Part shown: positions 1-6,518 of the stretch, one piece after another | How positions within the stretch are numbered: the first letter of the stretch is position 1 | Layout of the letters: every line of letters starts with the position of its first letter | Assembly (NCBI RefSeq): GCF_017316125.1 | Contig: NZ_JAFLWA010000009.1 | Location: 1 to 43,170, forward strand | DNA length: 43,170 nucleotides | Source: Enterococcus sp. DIV0660C | GTDB taxonomy: Bacteria; Bacillota; Bacilli; Lactobacillales; Enterococcaceae | Direction of reading: 5' to 3' | Program-made: the position numbers and the translations under genes | The notes under the pieces: model-generated | What the model saw: the letters and a program-made list of their open reading frames with translations, nothing else | Databases searched by the model: none | Told to the model about the DNA's origin: nothing

Positions 1-1
1 A

Positions 2-545
2 GCGATAAACGAAGTCAAAAAAACAGATACAAAATTGACAGGGAACGTAAACGAACAAGATGTTGAAGCAGGACGCACGTATGAACTAAAAGCGACACTG
101 AACGACAAAGAAATCGGAACGATCAAAGTGGAAGCCGGTAAAGAATTCAGCATGGACTTACCAGAAGGCACGACCTTAAACGAAGGAGACAAAGTAGCCG
201 TCCAAGTCGTTGGTCATCAAGCAGGTAAAGAAGACAAAGTGAGTGAACAAGCGAAACAAACTGTAGTTGATGGAACCAACTGGTCAGACTGGCAAGTAAA
301 TGCGCCAACGTTGAACGAAGTCAAAACAACAGATACAAAATTGACAGGGAACGTAAACGAACAAGATGTTGAAGCAGGACGCACGTATGAATTAAAAGCG
401 ACACTGAACGACAAAGAAATCGGAACGATCAAAGTGGAAGCCGGTAAAGAATTCAGCATGGACTTACCAGAAGGCACGACCTTAAATGAAGGAGACAAAG
501 TAGCCGTCCAAGTCGTTGGTCATCAAGCAGGTAAAGAAGATAAAT
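2..545 (+). repeat. 306-bp tandem repeat within the surface protein gene
   Basis: Two direct copies with a period of exactly 306 bp (102 codons): TTGACAGGG recurs at 35 and 341. Over roughly 238 aligned bases only a handful differ. A few changes lie in the first codons (A/T, I/L, K/T) and the rest are silent changes such as CTA/TTA and AAC/AAT. The second copy is cut short at about 545, where the C-terminal region begins. Further copies may exist to the left of the window. Confidence 0.95.
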
Positions 546-1351
546 CAAGTAAAACAGTTGAACAAGTCGTTCAATCCATCAAACATCCTACGATTTCTGA
601 ATTTGACAAGGGGTATTGGCGTAATTATGGTCTAGTTTTTGAAGGGAAGATTGACAATGAAGATTGGGATTTATCTGATGCTTCTCATATTCAAAAACAA
701 GGATTAATCTACGATGAATCAGGTAAAGTCGTCAAAGAAATGCCAGCAGCTAACCATAACTGGTACGATCCAGCGAGATACAATGGGTATCAAGTCATTG
801 TCGACAATGATGTATTAGGTGAATTAGTAGCTGGAAATTACACGATTGGTATGCGCGTGACAATTGATGGACAAGTAATGGACGAATTACCATTACAAAT
901 CAAACCACAAATGACACGAATGGGTCCTATCCATAATGATTTCAATGATTTAGAACAAGTAACGTTAAAACAAAATACCATCAAACCGGGTGTCATCAAT
1001 AACACTCCAGGTTTCAATGTGTCAACTTCAAGTGAGACAGAAGAAGTTCATTTGTTTAATAAATATTGGAATGATGAAGATCAATTAGTTTTTGATGGTT
1101 ACTTCATGAACGTTGCGCATCAAGGCACAACTAAAAAATTACAGATTACTGACAAAAAAGGTCAAGAAGTCTATCAAAAAGCAGAACTCGAAGCCGCACC
1201 AGATTCATGGGGTGTTCCGACCGGTGTTGCTGATGATGATACATTCCAAGCAATCATCCCAATCGAATTCCGTGATCAAAGTCAATATGATTATACGATT
1301 TCCTTAATAACAGAAGATGGAACTGAAGTTTTCACACATCCACTAGTATAG
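2..1351 (+). CDS. Ig-like repeat surface/secreted protein, 3' part (5' end outside window)
   Basis: The reading frame is open from the left edge, so the N-terminus and any signal peptide are missing. Residues 1-182 of the visible part are two copies of a 102-residue module rich in Lys, Glu, Thr and Val (key strings KLTGNVNEQDVEAGRTYEL and GTTLNEGDKVAVQV), typical of bacterial Ig-like stalk domains on adhesins. The remaining 250 residues are a different region, rich in Trp, Tyr and Asn, that looks like two related beta domains (GYWRNYGLVFEGKID and KYWNDEDQLVFDGYF resemble each other). The protein ends in THPLV with no LPXTG motif or C-terminal membrane anchor, so it is secreted or held non-covalently. 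A hairpin terminator follows. The exact function is not recognisable; adhesin-like is an inference from architecture. Confidence 0.8.
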   Translation, partial: AINEVKKTDTKLTGNVNEQDVEAGRTYELKATLNDKEIGTIKVEAGKEFSMDLPEGTTLNEGDKVAVQVVGHQAGKEDKVSEQAKQTVVDGTNWSDWQVNAPTLNEVKTTDTKLTGNVNEQDVEAGRTYELKATLNDKEIGTIKVEAGKEFSMDLPEGTTLNEGDKVAVQVVGHQAGKEDKSSKTVEQVVQSIKHPTISEFDKGYWRNYGLVFEGKIDNEDWDLSDASHIQKQGLIYDESGKVVKEMPAANHNWYDPARYNGYQVIVDNDVLGELVAGNYTIGMRVTIDGQVMDELPLQIKPQMTRMGPIHNDFNDLEQVTLKQNTIKPGVINNTPGFNVSTSSETEEVHLFNKYWNDEDQLVFDGYFMNVAHQGTTKKLQITDKKGQEVYQKAELEAAPDSWGVPTGVADDDTFQAIIPIEFRDQSQYDYTISLITEDGTEVFTHPLV

Positions 1352-1396
1352 TTATTTTAAGACTAATTGAAGTAACCATATAGTAGAAGTAAGCCG

Positions 1397-1438
1397 GACA
1401 ATTCAAAAATATTTCCTTATTTTTGAATTGTCTTGCTC
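1397..1438 (+). terminator. Rho-independent terminator after the surface protein gene
   Basis: A perfect 15-bp inverted repeat (GACAATTCAAAAATA, with its complement at 1418-1432) and a 6-base loop sit 45 bp after the stop codon. The T-tract after the stem is weak. Confidence 0.7.
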
Positions 1439-1584
1439 TATTTCTTGCTGAAATAAGCAAATGTTTATAGAGATTCAGTATATGAAATAAGTAAACATGT
1501 GGATAAAAAGGATTTTATGTGTCGATGTAGAGCAATGACTGTTCACAGTTTTAGCTAATAAAATGAATAAAAAGATTTATTCGC

Positions 1585-1620
1585 AGAGTTGCGACAAGAC
1601 GTTTGTCACAACTCTTTTTC
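1585..1620 (+). terminator. Hairpin with T-tract upstream of the GT2 gene
   Basis: AGAGTTG-C-GACAA pairs with TTGTC-A-CAACTCT around a short loop, then TTTTTC. It lies 24 bp before the GT2 start, so it either ends upstream transcription or acts as an attenuator of the polysaccharide operon. The 1440-1584 stretch between the two hairpins shows no gene. Confidence 0.6.
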
Positions 1621-1643
1621 TATGAAAAGAAAGAGGAGAAAGA

Positions 1644-2963
1644 ATGTTTAACCTACCAAATTATGCGTTTTTACCAATGAAATGGCTAGCAATTTTCATG
1701 GTCATTATTGTTTTTGCCAACTTGATTTATTTTACCACGCTCTCCATTTTCGGGTTAAAAAAACCAAGACGTGACTATAAATTAGTACTAGATCAAAAGA
1801 GATTTGTCTTCGTCGTACCTGCTCATAATGAAGAAGCTGTGATTGGTCCCACGGTCAAAAGCTTAGTAGATCAGAATTATGACCCAAAATTATTTGATAT
1901 CGTAGTGATTGCGGACAACTGTACAGATCAAACGATTGATGTCGTCCAATCTTATCCACGAGCAACTGTTTTTGAAAATGTTTCTGGACCAGAAGATCCA
2001 CGAGGTAAGCCACATGCAATTGCTCGATATGTAGAAACAAACCATTGGAAATCTTATGATTACATTGCATTTATTGATGCCGATAATATTGTTGATCCAA
2101 ATTACTTAAGAGAAATGAATTCACAGATTATAGCTTATCCAGAATTAACTGTTATTCAAGGATATTTAGGCATGAAAAACGTTCGTTCCTCAATTACAGC
2201 TTCTGGCTACGCTGCAGTGTATTTTATTACAAATCGTGCTGTTCAAGCAGCAAACTATTTATTAGGATGGAATGCAGCTATTGGCGGGACAGGGTTTATT
2301 CTTGATACCAATTATTTAGCAGAACATGGGTGGAATCCGCGAAGCTATACGGAGGATTTTGAATTACAAGTTGAACTTTCGATTGCCGGGAAACGCAGCG
2401 GTTGGAATCACTTTGCGGTTGTTCACGATGAAAAGCCTGACTCCTTGATTGCAAGCCATCATCAACGAACACGATGGGCACAAGGACACTGGTATGTTGC
2501 ATTTACAACAACTTGGCGACAGATTCTTTCACTTTTCAAATCAAAAAGTTTAACTGAACTCTTAAGTAAAGTAGAAACACTTTTTTATTCTTATTCTATG
2601 GTGAGACCGGTAGCAATGCTAGTGATTTTATTTTTAAGTTTGATTGACAAACGAATTTTAGAATACTTGCCAAATTTATTTTCGCTATTAACATTCTGGT
2701 TGAGCATTGAAGCATTGAATTTCTTGATTATCCCAATCGTCTATTTTTCTGAAGAAGCAAAAGAATATTTTGCAGATGAAAAGGGAATCATCAAAAAAAT
2801 TATTTTTTTCATCCGCTTAGTTATTGCCTTTATTTATAATTCAATCACTTACATGGCTGCCCAACTAGTAGGATTTTGTACATGGTTCAAACCACAAAAT
2901 AAATGGAATAAAACAGTTCATAAGGCAACATTCGATCGAACAAAAGAGGAGGCTGCTGAATGA
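1644..2963 (+). CDS. Processive-type family 2 glycosyltransferase, membrane-bound
   Basis: 439 residues, ATG start behind GAGGAG. It transfers sugars from nucleotide-sugar donors at the inner face of the membrane. One N-terminal membrane segment (about 14-36) precedes the catalytic domain, which shows the full GT2 set: HNEE (61-64), D91 in ADNCTD, DAD (145-147), TED (236-238) and QRTRW (274-278). The last is the QxxRW signature of processive synthases such as hyaluronan, cellulose and PNAG synthases. Three to four membrane segments follow (about 318-415). The gene overlaps the next small ORF by ATGA and is followed by a UDP-GlcNAc 2-epimerase, so a HexNAc-containing extracellular polymer is a reasonable inference. 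The actual polymer cannot be named. Confidence 0.85.
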   Translation: MFNLPNYAFLPMKWLAIFMVIIVFANLIYFTTLSIFGLKKPRRDYKLVLDQKRFVFVVPAHNEEAVIGPTVKSLVDQNYDPKLFDIVVIADNCTDQTIDVVQSYPRATVFENVSGPEDPRGKPHAIARYVETNHWKSYDYIAFIDADNIVDPNYLREMNSQIIAYPELTVIQGYLGMKNVRSSITASGYAAVYFITNRAVQAANYLLGWNAAIGGTGFILDTNYLAEHGWNPRSYTEDFELQVELSIAGKRSGWNHFAVVHDEKPDSLIASHHQRTRWAQGHWYVAFTTTWRQILSLFKSKSLTELLSKVETLFYSYSMVRPVAMLVILFLSLIDKRILEYLPNLFSLLTFWLSIEALNFLIIPIVYFSEEAKEYFADEKGIIKKIIFFIRLVIAFIYNSITYMAAQLVGFCTWFKPQNKWNKTVHKATFDRTKEEAAE

Positions 2964-3040
2964 AGAAAAAATGGATAAAAAACTTAGAATTTCTTGTAGT
3001 AGTTGTTTTACTACTAGGCTTTTTTTATTTGTCAATTTAG
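2960..3040 (+). CDS. 26-residue single-pass membrane peptide
   Basis: ATG at 2960 overlaps the TGA of the glycosyltransferase gene (ATGA) and is preceded by AAAGAGGAGG at an ideal distance. The product has a basic head (MKKKWIKNLE) and one hydrophobic helix (FLVVVVLLLGFFYLSI), then TAG. The coupling to the upstream synthase and the clean ribosome binding site argue for translation. No family is recognised. By analogy with small subunits of membrane complexes (KdpF, CydX) it could be an accessory subunit of the synthase; that is inference. Confidence 0.65.
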   Translation: MKKKWIKNLEFLVVVVLLLGFFYLSI

Positions 3041-3054
3041 AAAGGAAGTTAAAT

Positions 3055-4161
3055 TTGATTAAAATCATGACCGTTTTTGGTACACGTCCCGAAGCAATCA
3101 AAATGTTACCAATTGTAAAAGAAATCGAAAAGCATCAAGAAAAATTTAAAGGAATTACTGTTGTTACTGGGCAACACCGGGAAATGTTGGATCAAGTTCT
3201 ATCAGTATTTGAAGTAAAACCAGATTATGATTTAGCTCTGATGAATAAAAATCAGACATTAGCAGATATAACTATTGGAATTATTACTGAATTAGACAGT
3301 ATACTAATGATAGAACAACCGGATATCATTTTAGTCCATGGTGATACAACAACGACTTTTGCCGCTAGCTTGTCTGCTTTTTATCATCAAATCCCAATTG
3401 GGCATGTAGAAGCCGGCTTGAGAACTTGGGATAAATATAGTCCGTTTCCTGAAGAAATGAATCGCCAACTAACTGATGTGTTAAGTGATTTTTATTTTGC
3501 TCCAACAAATATAAGTAAAGAAAATTTGCTAAAAGAAAATCATCGAGCTGATCGTATTTTTGTTACAGGAAATACAGTGATTGATGCTTTGAGCTACTCT
3601 ATTACACCAGACTATACCCACGAAATCTTAACAAAGTTAAATACAGATCATAAGTTTATTTTATTGACGATGCATCGCAGAGAAAATCAAGGACAACCGA
3701 TGGTCAACGTTTTTCTAGCAATCAAACAATTAGTAGAACGCCATCCTGAGTTTGAAGTGGTGTTTCCTGTACATCTTAGTCCAAAAGTTCAGTCAATCGC
3801 TGAGCAATATTTAGCTGATGTGGAACGAGTGCATCTCATCGAACCATTGAACATGGTTGATTTTCATAATTTAGCTGCTAGAAGTTATTTGATTCTAACA
3901 GACTCAGGTGGTGTACAAGAAGAAGCTCCTTCATTACAGAAACCTGTTTTAGTTTTACGCCAAGAAACGGAACGCCCAGAAGGAGTGGCTGCGGGTACTT
4001 TAAAAATCATAGGAACTGAGACAGAGAATGTTTTACTAGAAACAGAAAAGTTGATCTTAGATCCACAAGCATATGATGAAATGGCAACAGCTAAAAACCC
4101 GTATGGAGACGGGCACTCTTCTGCCCGGATCTTAACAATTATCGAGGAAAACTTTACTTGA
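3055..4161 (+). CDS. wecB: UDP-N-acetylglucosamine 2-epimerase (non-hydrolysing)
   Basis: Interconverts UDP-GlcNAc and UDP-ManNAc in the cytoplasm, supplying ManNAc for surface polymers. The start chosen is TTG at 3055, behind AAGGAAG, giving MIKIMTVFGTRPEAIKM, which matches the family N-terminus. An upstream in-frame ATG would add 28 residues overlapping the membrane peptide and is unlikely. 368 residues, the normal family length. Motifs seen: FGTRPEAIKM, GQHREM, VHGDTTT, HVEAGLRT, PEEMNRQ, LTMHRREN, and DSGGVQEE with TERPEG for UDP binding. It lies 14 bp after the membrane peptide and 37 bp before the Mga-type gene, in one apparent operon. mnaA is an equally valid name. Confidence 0.93.
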   Translation: MIKIMTVFGTRPEAIKMLPIVKEIEKHQEKFKGITVVTGQHREMLDQVLSVFEVKPDYDLALMNKNQTLADITIGIITELDSILMIEQPDIILVHGDTTTTFAASLSAFYHQIPIGHVEAGLRTWDKYSPFPEEMNRQLTDVLSDFYFAPTNISKENLLKENHRADRIFVTGNTVIDALSYSITPDYTHEILTKLNTDHKFILLTMHRRENQGQPMVNVFLAIKQLVERHPEFEVVFPVHLSPKVQSIAEQYLADVERVHLIEPLNMVDFHNLAARSYLILTDSGGVQEEAPSLQKPVLVLRQETERPEGVAAGTLKIIGTETENVLLETEKLILDPQAYDEMATAKNPYGDGHSSARILTIIEENFT

Positions 4162-4198
4162 GAATTGTTAGAATAAATGGTACTTGGAGGAGATAAAC

Positions 4199-5701
4199 AT
4201 GTATGAGCTTTTTTTGAATAAAAAAAATGAAGGAAAACTAGCAATCTATAAATTTTTACTCTTTTCTAAGAATGGTCGAACAGAAGAAGAAATAATGAAC
4301 GAGTTTTTCTTGAGCAAAACGACATTTAGACGCTATATGAATGAGTTAGAAAATGATTTGCAGACGATTTTCCAAATGGGTGTGATGATCCAATACAATT
4401 CGTTTGGTAATCTAATGATCACGCGTTCAATTGAATATACGATTGGGTACACGATTGATCAACTAAGAATTTTATATATCAAAGAAAGTTCACTTTTCCA
4501 AGTCTTAACAGCACTTTTTTCTAAAAGTTACTTATCGGTGGATCAATTATCAATTGACTTGAATCTCAGTACACCACATGTTTATAAAAGCTTATCAATG
4601 ATCAAATTGATTTTAAAAAAATTTGATGGAACGATTTATTTAAGTGAATTTGGTAATTTAGAAGGTAGTGAATTTGGTATTCGTTACTTCTGTTATCTGA
4701 TTTACTGGAATGTTTTTAAAACGAGTACAGAAAATCCGTTTTCACCGCGTGTACTTCCAGAATTTCTAGATATTGAATACTTGAAGAAGAATATGGGAAT
4801 CAAGAAAAATCTGACTTTCTCACAAAAAATGAAAATCAGAATGATACAGGCAATTACTTGTTTTCGGATTACCAATCGAAAAAAAGAGTTAGATGTACCA
4901 GAAGAATATCTGGTAGATATTCAATTTTTTTATCGTGGCGAAAACCTTTTGAATCTAGAGGGATTCCGAGTAGATGAAGCTACATTAGTAAAAGAGTCAA
5001 TGGCTTTGAGTTTTTTTATTCGAGGTTTGGTTTTTGATGTTGATACACCAGAAATGAGACGAAAAATTGTCAAAGATTATCAGCAATCAACATTAACAGT
5101 TGCTCGATTGACAGAGAATATATTAAATGATTTTCATCAACAGTTTGGCTTTGAGTATCGGAAAGAAATGTATGATGAATCTTATTACTTATTGCTATGT
5201 TTTCTTATTTACTGTAAACATATTCACATGGAAGTAGACGAATATTTTGAAAATTCGATTCAGAAAAATGAACGAATAGTTAAGGAAAATCGCAATTTTG
5301 AACTTTTTCGGCATAAACTAATACATTTCATTACCAGCTATCAGGAATTTACACAATTATCCACATTAGCGAGTGAACAACTGGCTCACTTGCTTTTTTA
5401 TATTTATGATTTGAATACATCAACACCTCACGTCAAGGTATTTGTGATGAATAATGGAGCAATTGGTAATGGTTATTTGATTAAGAATGGTATCCAAGAA
5501 GTTTTTAATGCGGATATTTTACGAATTGTCGAAGATCCAGAAGAAGCAGACTTGATTATTTCTGATGTTTACGAAGGTGTAGAGGTAAAGGCAGAACGAT
5601 TTTATTTTAATAATATTTATGATGAAAAAAATTGGGAAGGACTGATTCAGTACCTTTCAGAATTTATCTTTCAGAAAATATTTTTTAAAGATTCAATTTA
5701 G
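4199..5701 (+). CDS. Mga-family transcriptional regulator with PRD-like and EIIB-like regions
   Basis: 500 residues from ATG 4199, behind TTGGAGGAG. Two helix-turn-helix regions are visible near the N-terminus (EEIMNEFFLSKTTFRRYMNEL, about 30-50, and VDQLSIDLNLSTPHVYKSL, about 110-130). They are followed by a long helical PRD_Mga-like region. The C-terminal segment (VFVMNNGAIGNGYLIKNG) resembles a PTS EIIB fold but lacks an evident phosphorylatable Cys. The family controls virulence and surface genes in streptococci and enterococci, with activity linked to sugar status through PRD phosphorylation. Its position as last gene of the polysaccharide operon suggests it regulates this operon, which is inference. 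Confidence 0.8.
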   Translation: MYELFLNKKNEGKLAIYKFLLFSKNGRTEEEIMNEFFLSKTTFRRYMNELENDLQTIFQMGVMIQYNSFGNLMITRSIEYTIGYTIDQLRILYIKESSLFQVLTALFSKSYLSVDQLSIDLNLSTPHVYKSLSMIKLILKKFDGTIYLSEFGNLEGSEFGIRYFCYLIYWNVFKTSTENPFSPRVLPEFLDIEYLKKNMGIKKNLTFSQKMKIRMIQAITCFRITNRKKELDVPEEYLVDIQFFYRGENLLNLEGFRVDEATLVKESMALSFFIRGLVFDVDTPEMRRKIVKDYQQSTLTVARLTENILNDFHQQFGFEYRKEMYDESYYLLLCFLIYCKHIHMEVDEYFENSIQKNERIVKENRNFELFRHKLIHFITSYQEFTQLSTLASEQLAHLLFYIYDLNTSTPHVKVFVMNNGAIGNGYLIKNGIQEVFNADILRIVEDPEEADLIISDVYEGVEVKAERFYFNNIYDEKNWEGLIQYLSEFIFQKIFFKDSI

Positions 5702-5710
5702 AAAAACAAA

Positions 5711-5765
5711 AACCCACTACCAGAATTGATTGAATGATCAATTTTAGTAGCGGGTGTTCTTTTTG
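5711..5765 (+). terminator. Bidirectional terminator between the Mga-type gene and nrdG
   Basis: AACCCACTACCAGAATTGAT pairs with ATCAATTTTAGTAGCGGGTG with few mismatches around a 6-base loop. A T-run follows on the + strand, and A-runs on the other side serve the convergent nrdG transcript. Confidence 0.8.
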
Positions 5766-6368
5766 TTAGATTAGGTCTTGTTTTTTGATCTGTTCGTATG
5801 TTTGAGTAGCATCGAAACATTTTTCCCAGATAACTACTTTCTTTTGTGCTAAAGATTTTTGAACATCGACAATTCGTTGGTTACTGCTTCCACGAAATTG
5901 TAGCTTCAAGTCACGTTTAGAAAGATCGAAACGACCATCGACTAAGATATCAATTTCTGCTAACAAAGCTAACTTGTCTTCAGAATCTTGTAACAATTCA
6001 TCAAACGTATAACCAGTCCAAGACCAGATATCTTTCGCATGACCAAACTCTTGACGGATTCGGCGAACAACTTGCAAACAAACATCTGTATTCAAAAAAG
6101 GTTCACCACCAAGCAGAGTCAAACCTTGAACATAATCATGGCGTAGATCTTCAATTATTTTTTCTTCTAGTTCTTGAGTGAATGGTTTCCCATAGTGGAA
6201 ATTTTGAGCTGCTTTATTGAAACAACCTTCGCAAGCAAATAGGCAACCACTGACGTACAAACTATTCCGGACGCCCTCACCATCGACAAAATTAAATGCT
6301 TTATAGTCAGCAATATAATTTTGACTATACTCTTCAGCTAACCATTCTTTTGGTTTTGGATTTCTCAT
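5766..6368 (-). CDS. nrdG: Anaerobic ribonucleoside-triphosphate reductase activating protein
   Basis: A radical-SAM activase of about 200 residues that installs the glycyl radical on NrdD. The cluster motif is visible as C42-x3-C46-x2-C49 (GCLFACEGC), followed by LLGGEPF, the SAM-contacting GGE motif. The ATG at 6368 gives MRNPKPKEW; a TTG one codon earlier is possible. AGGAG lies 14 bases upstream of the ATG, a rather long spacing. The gene lies 150 bp downstream of nrdD on the same strand with a hairpin between, so it is probably reached by partial read-through. A TTGTTA-17-TATATT promoter-like pair lies just before the ribosome binding site, but too close to be convincing. Confidence 0.95.
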   Translation of the reverse strand: MRNPKPKEWLAEEYSQNYIADYKAFNFVDGEGVRNSLYVSGCLFACEGCFNKAAQNFHYGKPFTQELEEKIIEDLRHDYVQGLTLLGGEPFLNTDVCLQVVRRIRQEFGHAKDIWSWTGYTFDELLQDSEDKLALLAEIDILVDGRFDLSKRDLKLQFRGSSNQRIVDVQKSLAQKKVVIWEKCFDATQTYEQIKKQDLI

Positions 6369-6449
6369 CAAAACACTTCTTTCTCCTATAATATAAGTTC
6401 TTGTACTCTAGCTAACAAAGCAGTTTAAGTGTTAGTAGAAAAGTGCTTA

Positions 6450-6496
6450 TCAAAAAAGTTGTGACAAAAAGTAATTTGACTTTTATCACAACTTTC
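6450..6496 (-). terminator. Hairpin terminator downstream of nrdD, before nrdG
   Basis: Read on the minus strand, an approximately 17-bp stem (GAAAGTTGTGATAAAAGT with its near complement) and a short loop end in TTTTTT. It lies 23 bp past the nrdD stop. Some read-through to nrdG is likely. Confidence 0.65.
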
Positions 6497-6518
6497 AGTT
6501 TTACACTAAGTTAGTGGA

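Noticed and set aside
217-498. Minus-strand open frame inside the surface protein repeats
   Set aside because: Mirror of the repeated coding sequence; no ribosome binding site and composition explained by the sense gene.
2-545. CRISPR-like direct repeats
   Set aside because: The repeats are 306 bp, coding and contiguous, without spacers. No short regularly spaced repeats were seen anywhere in the window.
2971-3054. Longer N-terminus for the epimerase
   Set aside because: It would overlap the 26-residue membrane peptide, has no ribosome binding site of its own and has no family counterpart. TTG 3055 with AAGGAAG fits the family start.
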